Positions 16,210 to 23,655 of a DNA stretch of 33,375 bases are shown piece by piece. Where the stretch lies: NCBI GenBank assembly GCA_964244695.1, contig CAXTJZ010000011.1, positions 1 through 33,375 on the forward strand, given 5' to 3'. How positions within the stretch are numbered: the stretch's first letter is position 1; every line of letters begins with the position of its first letter. The DNA comes from BOG-908 sp964244695 (GTDB taxonomy: Bacteria > Pseudomonadota > Alphaproteobacteria > Acetobacterales > Acetobacteraceae). The notes under the pieces are model-generated. The model saw nothing but the letters and a program-made list of their open reading frames with translations. It did no database searches and had not been told where the DNA came from. A program made the position numbers and the translations under genes.

Positions 16210-16258
16210 GCGTCCGCGCCTGATGCCGGCGGACGCTTCGGGTGGCCCCGAAAGCGTC
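16210..16258 (-). other. Two mutually exclusive GC-rich hairpins downstream of cspA
   Basis: Segment A (16210-16217, GCGTCCGC) pairs perfectly with 16229-16236. Segment 16232-16242 (GACGCTTCGGG) also pairs with 16247-16258 with one bulge. The two hairpins share bases and cannot form together. They lie 14 nt beyond the cspA stop. No U-run follows on the cspA strand, so this is not a standard intrinsic terminator. Confidence 0.5.
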
Positions 16259-16271
16259 GCGCAGAACTCTT

Positions 16272-16475
16272 TTACGCTAGCTTCAGGGCCGACGCCGCCA
16301 GCTTGCCGCGCTCGCTGACCACTTCGAAGCTAACCTTCTGCCCGTCCTTCACCGTTGTCAGCCCGGCTGCCTGCACCGCCGTGATGTGCAGAAAAACATC
16401 CTTGCCGCCGTCTTGCGGGGAGATGAATCCGAACCCCTTGTCCGGGTTGAACCATTTTACCGTCCCGATAGCCAT
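16272..16475 (-). CDS. cspA: Cold-shock protein, CspA family
   Basis: This is a single OB-fold RNA chaperone of 67 aa. RNP1 is KGFGFIS and RNP2 is VFLHI, and the start MAIGTVKWFNPDKGFGF is diagnostic. The ATG at 16475 is selected because AGGAG lies 9 nt upstream; an upstream in-frame start at 16499 would place the cold-shock domain after eight extra residues. The leader upstream contains TTGACG (complement of 16564-16569) as a possible -35 box with only a poor -10, so a leader of roughly 60-80 nt is possible. Paralogues in such genomes are common, so the exact cold-shock role is not certain. Confidence 0.95.
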   Translation of the reverse strand: MAIGTVKWFNPDKGFGFISPQDGGKDVFLHITAVQAAGLTTVKDGQKVSFEVVSERGKLAASALKLA

Positions 16476-16593
16476 AGATACGCACTCCTGTTGAAGCATT
16501 GAGCCTATAGACCTCCCGAACCCGCGCTACCAGCCCCCCCTTACCGGAGCTTGTAAAAACTATCGTCAAGTAAACGAGACAACTGGCGCCTCG

Positions 16594-16986
16594 ATGTCAG
16601 ACTTGGAAGGCGCGGATTCCCAAGCGCGCGAAACTCAGATTTGCCCGCATCTGACGCAGAGCCGAATCAACCGCATCGGTTGAAACGAAGCGGCCGAGAT
16701 CGTGCGTGCGAATACACTGGTGTTCGAGCTTAGCCCGCGCGATGCCGATTTTCTTCTGGTAACAAGCGGCGCCATCGAGATCTTCGAGACCGGCGAGCAC
16801 AGCGCCGAGCACCTGGTCACCCGTCACAAGGGGCAGTTCTCCGAGTTTCAGCACCAGTTTGGCTGTCTGGAACGCCTCGCCAGCGCATGCTGCCGCAAGC
16901 TCGACGTAGAGAACTACGAAAATACCGAGGGTCAGGAAATCAGTATGCCACGACGGGCGTGGAAGCCGCGTTCCTTTCCGGCTTGA
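16594..16986 (+). pseudogene. Remnant of a cyclic-nucleotide-domain protein (possibly CNBD-thioredoxin reductase type)
   Basis: From ATG 16594 the frame reads MSDLEGADSQARETQICPHL and continues to an in-frame TGA at 16681-16683. It then carries on in the same frame as RANTLVFELSPRDADFLLVT, SGAIEIFETGEH and VTRHKGQFSEFQ. The second part looks like the beta-roll of a cNMP-binding domain, as found at the N-terminus of some FAD-dependent thioredoxin reductase-like proteins. Similarity fades after about 16860 and the frame ends at 16986, with no reductase domain following. I infer a gene broken by a stop codon and lost downstream. Selenocysteine readthrough is unlikely, since there is no reason to expect it here. 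The family assignment is by eye. Confidence 0.55.
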
Positions 16987-17320
16987 CGTTGTGGTCGTTG
17001 GCGATGGTAAGGCCGCCGGCAGGCTGCGATGTTCCTGTCCGGAGCGTAGCCCAAGTGCACAGGCTGGTGCGTAGCGACGTTTTGCCGAAACGAGGAGCTA
17101 CTACTTGCTGCAGCGCACCAACCACTCCGAGAAGGCAAGGCTGTAGACGAACACCGGACTGACAGCTGGGGAGGTTACCTGGACGGACCGCAAATCCGAC
17201 GAGGGAGAGCCGCGCGGTTATGCCGAGCGGCAAGAGACAGTGAAGCGCGTGGCAGGAGGGTATGCGAGAGATCGGTCTGGGTGCGAGATGTGCGTAGTTA
17301 CTGGATGACGGATGCTCCGC
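16987..17320. other. Gene-free stretch
   Basis: The frames in this interval are short and do not resemble known proteins on either strand, and no tRNA-like or terminator-like structure was found. It may be decayed sequence belonging to the broken gene at 16594-16986. Confidence 0.4.
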
Positions 17321-17453
17321 AGAAAGCTGCAAGCAGGCCTTTTTTGTTTGAGGGACTAAAACTTTACTCCCTGTCCGATGCCAGCTGGATCAGCCACCGA
17401 CAGGGAGCCGAAGTTTTGCTTCTTTTCTTCAAAAAAGAAGGCTTCGCTTTCTA
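17321..17453 (-). repeat. Paired-hairpin AT-rich element after the flavin monooxygenase gene
   Basis: Read on the minus strand, the TAG of the monooxygenase gene is followed directly by AAAGCGAAGCCTTC and the T6-GAA palindrome (stop-proximal arm about 17408-17450). The distal arm (17327-17366) is decayed. The stem extends inward: CTCCCTGTC at 17367 pairs with GACAGGGAG at 17399. Confidence 0.8.
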
Positions 17454-18920
17454 AGCTGCCTGCTTCCGCGCCGCGCGACGCTTGAACACCATCGTCCCGT
17501 CATCAAGCTTGCCAAACTTCAGCGCCATCAGATCGAGCGCGTAGTTCTGGTTCAGCTTCCAAGGCTTGGTGGTACCCTGGCGTGGCAAATCGGCCAGCGC
17601 ACGCTGCACGTAGCCGGACGAGAAATCCAGGAACGGCGCCTCCTGCACAGCTGCATCGCGTGTCGGCCGTGCTTCAACAAAACCACGTTGATCCATGTAG
17701 CCCAGCAGGCGGCAGACATACGAGCAGGTAAGGTCCGCCTTCAACGTCCAGGACGCGTTCGTGTAGCCGAACGCGGTGGCCAGGTTCGGCACGTCCGAAT
17801 ACATCATGCCCTTGTAGCTCATCATCTTGCCGAAATCGACGCGTACGCCGTCGACGTTGATCGCCATGCCGCTCAGGATCTGCATCTTCAACCCGGTGGC
17901 CGTCACCACGATGTCGGCTGGCAGTTCCTGGCCGGAAGTGAGCTTGATGCCTGTCTCGGTGAAACGCTCGATGGTGTCGGTCACCACGGTTGCCTTGCCG
18001 GTCTTGATCGACTGGAACAGGTCCGAGTCAGGCACCAGACACAGGCGCTGGTCCCAGGGATTGTATTTCGGCGTGAAGTGCGTAGCCACGTCGTAGTCAG
18101 GGCCCAATTCCTTTGATACCAGGCCGATGAGCTGCTGCTTGAACTTGGCCGGCTTGCTGCGGGCCATGTTGAACAGGAAAAGCTGCAGACTGACGTTGCG
18201 CCAGCGGATCAGGCTGTAGGCAAGCTTAGCCGGCAGGTATTTGCGGAGCCTGTTTGCAAATGCGTCCTCCGCGGGACGGGACGCCACGTAGCTGGGCGAG
18301 CGCTGCAGCATCGTCACGTGTGACGCGGTCTTGGCGAGCGCCGGCACCAGCGTCACGGCCGTGGCGCCACTGCCGATCACGACGACACTCTTGCCGGCCG
18401 TGTCCAGGTTCTCCGGCCAGAACTGCGGATGGATCACCTGGCCCTTGTAGCTGTCCCGCCCGGCAAATTCCGGCGTGTAGCCGCCGGCGTAGTCGTAATA
18501 GCCGCTGCAGGTGAACAGGAAACCGCAGGTGAAGGTGACTGGCTGGCCGTTCGTCTCGGCTTGCACCGTCCATAGCGCGTCTTCGGAAGACCAGTCGGCC
18601 TGCATCACCTTGTGCTTGAAGCGTATGTTCTGATCGACGCCGTACATCGTCGCCGTCTCACGCACGTATTTCAGGATGGACGGGCCGTCCGCAATCGCCT
18701 TGGCTTCCGTCCAGGGGCGGAACACGTAGCCGAGCGTGTACATGTCCGAATCCGAGCGGATGCCGGGGTAGCGGAAGAGATCCCACGTGCCGCCGATCGT
18801 CTCGCGGCCCTCGAGCACCACGTAGGTCTTCTTGGGGCACTGCATCTTCATGTGGCAGCCGGCACCGATGCCGGACAGGCCGGCGCCGATGATCACGACG
18901 TCAAAATGCTCGGTGGCCAT
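17451..18920 (-). CDS. Flavin-containing monooxygenase, Baeyer-Villiger type
   Basis: This is an FAD- and NADPH-dependent monooxygenase of 489 aa. It has the FAD Rossmann motif IIGAGLSGIGAG (10-21), GGTWD (43-47), the Baeyer-Villiger fingerprint YKGQVIHPQFWP (158-169, with Tyr in place of the first Phe) and the NADPH motif VIGSGATAV (181-189). The family oxidises ketones, or sulfur and nitrogen centres. The gene follows the P450 gene by 50 bp on the same strand, so both probably act on a related substrate, perhaps a terpenoid, steroid or alkane-derived ketone; that link is inferred. A paired-hairpin element begins right after its stop. Confidence 0.88.
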   Translation of the reverse strand: MATEHFDVVIIGAGLSGIGAGCHMKMQCPKKTYVVLEGRETIGGTWDLFRYPGIRSDSDMYTLGYVFRPWTEAKAIADGPSILKYVRETATMYGVDQNIRFKHKVMQADWSSEDALWTVQAETNGQPVTFTCGFLFTCSGYYDYAGGYTPEFAGRDSYKGQVIHPQFWPENLDTAGKSVVVIGSGATAVTLVPALAKTASHVTMLQRSPSYVASRPAEDAFANRLRKYLPAKLAYSLIRWRNVSLQLFLFNMARSKPAKFKQQLIGLVSKELGPDYDVATHFTPKYNPWDQRLCLVPDSDLFQSIKTGKATVVTDTIERFTETGIKLTSGQELPADIVVTATGLKMQILSGMAINVDGVRVDFGKMMSYKGMMYSDVPNLATAFGYTNASWTLKADLTCSYVCRLLGYMDQRGFVEARPTRDAAVQEAPFLDFSSGYVQRALADLPRQGTTKPWKLNQNYALDLMALKFGKLDDGTMVFKRRAARKQAA

Positions 18921-18941
18921 TGTGGACGCTCTCCCTAAGAA

Positions 18942-18959
18942 TTAGGGCGTAAGCCCTAA
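18942..18959 (-). promoter_or_regulatory. Perfect inverted repeat between the P450 and monooxygenase genes
   Basis: TTAGGGC-GTAA-GCCCTAA is a 7-bp perfect dyad in the 50-bp spacer, 22 nt ahead of the monooxygenase ATG. It could be an operator, or an RNA hairpin that sets the relative expression of the two genes. There is no U-run, so it is not an intrinsic terminator. Confidence 0.45.
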
Positions 18960-18970
18960 ACGGTGTTAAG

Positions 18971-20158
18971 CTACCATTCCGCGGCAAGTTCCACCAGCCC
19001 TCGCAGAGTCACGGTCGGCTTCCAGGCAACATGGTCCGGGTCGGTCAGCCGCATCTCAGGCAGGCGCTGCAGCAGGCGGCGGAACGCGATCTCGCCCTCT
19101 ATGCGGGCAAGCTGGGCGCCCAGGCAGAAATGCAGACCGCCACCGAAGCTGATGGCGCGCACGCCTGGCCGGCCGACATCGAGCTCGTCCGGATCGCCTG
19201 CATAGGCAGCCGGATCGTGGTTTGCCGCGCCCAGCAGCGCTATCACGTGCTCACCCTTCGCGATGCGCTCCCCCATAATTTCGTGATCCTGCGTGGCGAT
19301 CCGCCCGGTGAGCTGGACCGGGCTGTCGTAACGCAGCAGCTCCTCCACTGCGTTCGGGAGCAGGCCCGGATCCTCACGCAGCCGCGCCAGCTGCGCCGGG
19401 TTGCGATGCAGCGCCAGCACGCCGTTGCCTATCAGGTTCGTCGTCGTTTCGTGGCCGGCGCCGAACAGCAGGCTGACATTTGAGACGATCTCGTCATCGC
19501 TCAGCGAATCGTCTGCCTCGCGCGCCTGCACCAGCGCGGTGGCCAGGTCATCGCCCGGGTTCTGCCGGCGATAGGCGAGCAGGCCGCGGAAATAGTCCGA
19601 GGATGCGCGCGAGCCGCGGTTGGCGTCGTCCAGCTCCTCGCGGCTCAGCGCCACCGGGTCCAGGATGCGGCCGCGCACCGTGCTCTCTTCGAGAAACGGG
19701 CCGCGATCGGCCTCCGGCATGCCCAGCATGTCGCAGATGACCGTCACCGGCAGACGATGCGCGAAATCGCGCATGACGCACATGCCGCCCTGGCCTTCCA
19801 CCCGGTCGATCAGTTCGTCCACGATCGCCTCAATCCGCGGCCGTAGCGCCTCCATGCGCCGTGCGGTGAATGCCTTGCTGACCAAACCGCGCAGGCGGGT
19901 GTGCACCGGCGGGTCCACGAACAGCATCATGCGCGACAGCGAAGCCACGGCAAACTCACCCATCAGCTCTGGGCCGCGCATGTTCTCGTCCTCGCGCCCC
20001 ATCACCGGGTCCCGTAGCAGCGACGTGCAGCCGGCATGGGTGGAGACGATCCAGTGGCCGGTCGGCGCGCGCCAGATCGGGGCGGCTTCGCGCAAGAAAC
20101 GGTAGGCGGGATAGGGGTTGGAGCGCAGGGCGGGGTTGGCGAAGTCGAAGCTGTCCAT
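18971..20158 (-). CDS. Cytochrome P450
   Basis: This is a 395-aa soluble bacterial P450. The I-helix oxygen-binding motif is AGHETT (234-239), the K-helix ExxR is ELLR (273-276), and the haem-binding loop FGGGLHFCLGAQLAR puts the proximal thiolate at Cys345. DDPPVHTRLR-like VDPPVHTRLR (81-90) is the usual C-helix region. No ferredoxin or ferredoxin reductase gene is adjacent, so redox partners must come from elsewhere. It is the first gene of a two-gene unit with the downstream monooxygenase. The substrate and CYP family are not assignable from sequence reading alone. A paired-hairpin element lies 43 bp upstream of its start. Confidence 0.93.
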   Translation of the reverse strand: MDSFDFANPALRSNPYPAYRFLREAAPIWRAPTGHWIVSTHAGCTSLLRDPVMGREDENMRGPELMGEFAVASLSRMMLFVDPPVHTRLRGLVSKAFTARRMEALRPRIEAIVDELIDRVEGQGGMCVMRDFAHRLPVTVICDMLGMPEADRGPFLEESTVRGRILDPVALSREELDDANRGSRASSDYFRGLLAYRRQNPGDDLATALVQAREADDSLSDDEIVSNVSLLFGAGHETTTNLIGNGVLALHRNPAQLARLREDPGLLPNAVEELLRYDSPVQLTGRIATQDHEIMGERIAKGEHVIALLGAANHDPAAYAGDPDELDVGRPGVRAISFGGGLHFCLGAQLARIEGEIAFRRLLQRLPEMRLTDPDHVAWKPTVTLRGLVELAAEW

Positions 20159-20200
20159 GGCGGGGTCCTCTGCGTATTACGCAAAGGTTAACGGTGTTCA

Positions 20201-20366
20201 GGCAAGGAAGGAAGGCCTTCTTTTTTGAAAAAAAAGAAGCAAAAAACTTTTGTTCTCCCGACGCTGAAGCGCCTCGCCTTTTGCAGGCGGCACCCGGCTG
20301 ATGCAGATTCGGAGTAGTGGAAGTTTTTTGCTTCATTTTTTCAAAAAAGAAGGCCTTCCTCACTCA
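20201..20366 (-). repeat. Paired-hairpin AT-rich element between pyrE and the P450 gene
   Basis: On the minus strand the pyrE TGA is followed by GTGAGGAAGGCCTTC and the T6-GAA palindrome. Both arms (20201-20256 and 20316-20366) are of the GGCCTTC type and well kept, and they match along more than 40 nt. The spacer is about 60 bp. Confidence 0.9.
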
Positions 20367-21065
20367 CTGCTGCGCCGCCTCAACATCCGCGCCGTGCGCC
20401 TTGGACCAAGCAACCGGATTTTCGAGGAACCGCCGCACCTCTGCCAGATGGTGCTCGGGGAAATACGGCCGGTCCCGGCACGCCTCCAGCACATCCCACC
20501 AAGTGCAGAGATGGTGCAAAGTGATGTCCATTTGCGCCAGCTTCTCCAGACTGCCGGGGAACACGCCGTAGTAGAACACCACGAAGGCGTGGTTCACGAG
20601 CGCGCCGGCGTCGCGCAGCGACTGGGTAAACTTGATCTTGGAGCGGCCGTCTGTCGTCAGATCCTCGACAAGCAGGGTGCGCCGGCCGTCCGGAACGTCG
20701 CCTTCGATCAGCGCGTTCTTGCCGAAGCCCTTGGGCTGCTTGCGTACATAAGCCATCGGCGTGTGCATCAGGTCCGCCATCCAGGCGGCGAACGGGATGC
20801 CGGCCGTCTCGCCGCCCGCAACCACCTCGATCTGCTCGTAGCCGATGTGGCGGTTTAGCTTCTCCACGCCCAGCTCGCAGATTTTCTTACGCGCGTGCGG
20901 GAAATAGATGATCTTCCGGCAGTCGATATAGACGGGCGACTTCCAGCCGGAGGTAAGGGTGTAGGGTTCGTCCGGGCGGAAATTAAGCGCACCGATCTCC
21001 AGAAGTATGCGCGCCGTGGTCAGCGCCGCATCCCTGTCCCAATCCGTCGCAACATCTGCCGCCAT
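20364..21065 (-). CDS. pyrE: Orotate phosphoribosyltransferase
   Basis: PyrE converts orotate and PRPP to orotidine 5'-phosphate in pyrimidine synthesis. The 233-aa protein has the PRPP-binding motif LLVEDLTTDGRSK (131-143), the substrate region FTLTSG-like YTLTSGWKSPVYID (35-48) and YVRKQPKGFGKNALIEG (106-122), which carries the catalytic-loop lysines. It is slightly longer than the 213-aa E. coli enzyme and has a longer C-terminus, as in many alphaproteobacteria. It stands alone, with the hairpin element beginning at its stop codon. Confidence 0.95.
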   Translation of the reverse strand: MAADVATDWDRDAALTTARILLEIGALNFRPDEPYTLTSGWKSPVYIDCRKIIYFPHARKKICELGVEKLNRHIGYEQIEVVAGGETAGIPFAAWMADLMHTPMAYVRKQPKGFGKNALIEGDVPDGRRTLLVEDLTTDGRSKIKFTQSLRDAGALVNHAFVVFYYGVFPGSLEKLAQMDITLHHLCTWWDVLEACRDRPYFPEHHLAEVRRFLENPVAWSKAHGADVEAAQQ

Positions 21066-21208
21066 CGACCTGACCCCATGACTGAGTGTCCGTTCTGCCT
21101 CGCCGCCGGAAGCCGGGCAACCCGAGGCTCAGCCAGCGGTTGCGAGAGAGTGCGGGACAGGCGTATTGTTCCTGCAAGATAAGAGTGATTCTCAACTGGA
21201 GGCGCGTT

Positions 21209-21433
21209 TTGGCGGAAATCGGACGGAGATGCGAACGCGCGGTGGTGACCGCCTATCGCGAGCTGCGCCGCGCCGGGACGGATGACATGGCGGCGTTCCA
21301 GAGCTGCACGACATTATATCGCATTCACCACCCTGAAGCGGGGCTGAGCGAAGCACGAGCGCTGGTGAGTGAATGGATCGACCACCACATCACGCGGTCC
21401 TCGACGGGTGCCACACGCGGATGCGAGTGCTAG
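21209..21433 (+). CDS. Small conserved-looking hypothetical protein
   Basis: This is a 74-aa protein from TTG 21209, chosen because CTGGAGG lies about 6 nt upstream. The frame is open upstream but lacks another well-placed start. The sequence is helical and charged, with CERAVVTAYRELRRAGTDD in the first third and ALVSEWIDHHIT near the end, and it has no membrane segment. The composition and ribosome-binding site suggest a real gene. I do not recognise the family. It is transcribed away from pyrE and convergently with the secreted protein gene downstream. Confidence 0.55.
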   Translation: MAEIGRRCERAVVTAYRELRRAGTDDMAAFQSCTTLYRIHHPEAGLSEARALVSEWIDHHITRSSTGATRGCEC

Positions 21434-21562
21434 AAAGACAGTCTCACTCGCCCCGTTCACTAGCTCGGAGCATCCGCCCAAGGCGAGATCGCCGGACTGT
21501 CGCAGGACAAGAGTTCTCTCTGCTTCTCCTCAAGAAAGAAGTCTGCGCTTTCCGTGGCTCAG
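21428..21562 (-). repeat. Decayed paired-hairpin element after the secreted hypothetical gene
   Basis: On the minus strand, about 20 nt after the TAA at 21563, the sequence reads CTTCTTTCTTGAGGAGAAGC and then AGAGAGAACTCTTG. This matches the stop-proximal arm of intact copies with scattered substitutions. A poor distal arm may lie at 21428-21450. Confidence 0.6.
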
Positions 21563-22138
21563 TTACTCCGGCCAATCCGGTGCCGGGGTCATCGGCTTAG
21601 CTACGCCTATGTCGACCAGACCCACCAGCCGAGCTACCCGCATGATGCCGCCTACGGAAACCTCCGCGTTGTCCGTCTTGAAACCTGCCGACGCGCATGG
21701 CTCCTTTATCTCTTGCTTGCCGGACTCCATGATCAGCACCGGGGCTACAAGATCGTCGGGGATGAAATCCACGTAGAGGGCGACCGAGCCGTCTTCCGTG
21801 TTGCCGCGCAGGGCGATGATGTCGCCATGGGCGTTGCCGCCGATCGCCGCCTCCCGCAAACCCCGCATCGGGGACGACGCTTGCGACGCGTCCGCGCGGA
21901 CCACGAGCCGCATCTTCAGTTGAGCCTTGCTTAGACAGAAGCCGACCTGCTGCCGGCTTTTCAGCACGCAAGCAAACATCGTCAGTTCGTCGGGCGTGCA
22001 CACACCAGCCAGTGTATCTTCCGCGCGGGCGTTCGCAGCCAATATGGACGCCAAGACCAGGGCAGGCAGGCCCGTCCGCCAGGCGCGTGCGGCGGCCAAG
22101 CTAGCGCGCCTGCACCCCGACGTAATCCCGCTGCGCAT
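21563..22138 (-). CDS. Secreted hypothetical protein
   Basis: A signal peptide is followed by a compact domain rich in cysteine at its start and end. The hydrophobic core ALVLASILAANARA precedes EDTLAGVCTPDEL. The mature part has Cys in VCTPDEL, MFACVLK, VGFCLSK and KEPCASAG, which suits a periplasmic protein with disulfides. With the ATG at 22138 the protein is 191 aa and overlaps gltA by 38 nt. A TTG at 22099 just past the gltA stop gives 178 aa and is an equally good choice. It probably shares the gltA transcript. I do not recognise the family. Confidence 0.65.
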   Translation of the reverse strand: MRSGITSGCRRASLAAARAWRTGLPALVLASILAANARAEDTLAGVCTPDELTMFACVLKSRQQVGFCLSKAQLKMRLVVRADASQASSPMRGLREAAIGGNAHGDIIALRGNTEDGSVALYVDFIPDDLVAPVLIMESGKQEIKEPCASAGFKTDNAEVSVGGIMRVARLVGLVDIGVAKPMTPAPDWPE

Positions 22139-23405
22139 GTCCGGTATAGACCTGGCGCGGCCGGCCAATCCGCTGCAGCGGATCTTCCATCATCTCCTTC
22201 CACTGGCTGATCCACCCGACAGTGCGCGCCACAGCGAACAGCACGGTGAACATGCTGGTGGGAATGCCCATCGCTTTGAGGATGATGCCGGAATAGAAAT
22301 CGACGTTCGGATAGAGCTTCTTGCTGATGAAATACTCGTCGTGCAGCGCGATGCGCTCCAGTTCGAGCGCCAGGTCCAACAGCGGATCGTCCTTTATGCC
22401 CAACTCGTCGAGTACTTCGTGGCAGGTGCGTTCCATGATCTTGGCGCGCGGGTCATAGTTCTTGTAGACGCGGTGGCCGAAGCCCATCAGCCGCACGCCG
22501 CTGTTCTTGTCCTTCACGCGGGCGATGAAGTCCGGAATGTGGTCCTTGTGGCCGATCTCGGCCAGCATCTTCAGCACCGCCTCGTTGGCGCCACCATGGG
22601 CCGGGCCCCAAAGGCTTGCGATGCCTGCGGCAATGCAGGCGAACGGGTTGGCGCCGGTGGAGCCGGCCAGGCGGACGGTGCTGGTGGAGGCGTTCTGCTC
22701 GTGGTCCGCGTGCAGGATCAGGATGCGGTCCATGGCACGCGCGAGGACCGGGTTCACGTGATACGGCTCGGCCGGCACGGCGTTCATCATGTAGAGGAAG
22801 TTCTCGGCGTAGCCGAGGTCGTTGCGCGGATACATGAACGGCTGGCCGATGGAATACTTGTATGCCCATGCAGCAATGGTCGGCAGCTTGGCGATCAGGC
22901 GGAACGCGCTGATGCGGCGGTGGTCCGCGTTCGTGACGTCCAGGCTGTCATGGTAGAAGGCCGACAGCGCGCCGACCACGCCGCAGATCACGGCCATGGG
23001 GTGCGCATCGCGCCGGAAGCCGTTGTAGAACTGGCGCAACTGCTCGTGCACCATGGTGTGCAGCATGACACCGCGCTCGAATTCGGCGAGCTCCAGCTTG
23101 GTTGGCAGCTCGCCGTTCAGCAGGAGGTGGGCCACTTCCAGGAAAGTGGAGTTCTCCGCCAGCTGGTCGATCGGGTAGCCGCGATGCAGCAGGATGCCCT
23201 CATCGCCATCGATATAGGTGATCTTGCTCTCGCAAGCCGCGGTGCCGCCGTAGCCTGCATCATAGGTGAACAGCTCCAGGTCACCGTAAAGCTTGCGTAT
23301 GTCGAAAACAGACGGGCCAATCGTGCCGGCAAGCAGCGGCAGGGTGGCCGACTTGTTGCTGCCGTCCAGGCTTACGGTGACTGATCCGATCGGGGCGCCG
23401 GTCAT
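22101..23405 (-). CDS. gltA: Citrate synthase
   Basis: GltA condenses acetyl-CoA and oxaloacetate at the entry to the TCA cycle. The 434-aa protein is of the type II hexameric length. Catalytic and substrate residues are visible: His235 in LHADHEQNAS, His270 in GPAHGGANEAV, His311 in GFGHRVYKNYDPR and Asp369 in PNVDFYSG. The ATG at 23405 is chosen over a longer frame running to 23555, because the extra residues would be encoded by the hairpin element (PKRTAFF-like). The gene is monocistronic apart from the overlapping secreted protein downstream. Confidence 0.97.
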   Translation of the reverse strand: MTGAPIGSVTVSLDGSNKSATLPLLAGTIGPSVFDIRKLYGDLELFTYDAGYGGTAACESKITYIDGDEGILLHRGYPIDQLAENSTFLEVAHLLLNGELPTKLELAEFERGVMLHTMVHEQLRQFYNGFRRDAHPMAVICGVVGALSAFYHDSLDVTNADHRRISAFRLIAKLPTIAAWAYKYSIGQPFMYPRNDLGYAENFLYMMNAVPAEPYHVNPVLARAMDRILILHADHEQNASTSTVRLAGSTGANPFACIAAGIASLWGPAHGGANEAVLKMLAEIGHKDHIPDFIARVKDKNSGVRLMGFGHRVYKNYDPRAKIMERTCHEVLDELGIKDDPLLDLALELERIALHDEYFISKKLYPNVDFYSGIILKAMGIPTSMFTVLFAVARTVGWISQWKEMMEDPLQRIGRPRQVYTGHAQRDYVGVQAR

Positions 23406-23515
23406 TATGGTGTGATCCTGTGTGGCGAGGCGGCGGCGGGTGGCCGGCCGGGCGGCGAGGCTGCCGCGCGCGGAACATAAGGGCGGAATTCGGGCAAAGG
23501 CAACCTTCGCACATG

Positions 23516-23655
23516 CAGCAAGGAAGAAAGCAGTCCTTTTTGGAAAAAAGACCAAAAAATTTTACTCCCTGACGGCGGCTAGCCGGACAGTCCGCGACAG
23601 CGGAGCAAAAGTTTTTTGCTTCTTTTTTTCAAAAAAGAAGGCCTTCCTTGCCTTA
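23516..23655 (-). repeat. Paired-hairpin AT-rich element between the CHAD gene and gltA
   Basis: On the minus strand the CHAD gene TAA is followed directly by GGCAAGGAAGGCCTTC and the T6-GAA palindrome (stop-proximal arm 23601-23655). The distal arm (23516-23569) is of the GTCC type. The inner end GCGACAGCGGAG matches the copy at 30900-31181. The spacer is about 32 bp. It lies in the upstream region of gltA. Confidence 0.9.

Noticed and set aside
16597..16854. An 85-codon minus-strand frame opposite the cyclic-nucleotide-domain remnant
   Set aside because: It is a shadow of the plus-strand remnant and resembles no family I know.
16594..16986. Selenocysteine readthrough at TGA 16681
   Set aside because: No selenocysteine insertion-type hairpin was recognised after the TGA, and the rest of the gene is missing, so decay is more likely.
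21927..23384. A 485-codon plus-strand frame opposite gltA
   Set aside because: gltA on the minus strand has all catalytic residues; the plus frame has biased composition and no recognisable domain.
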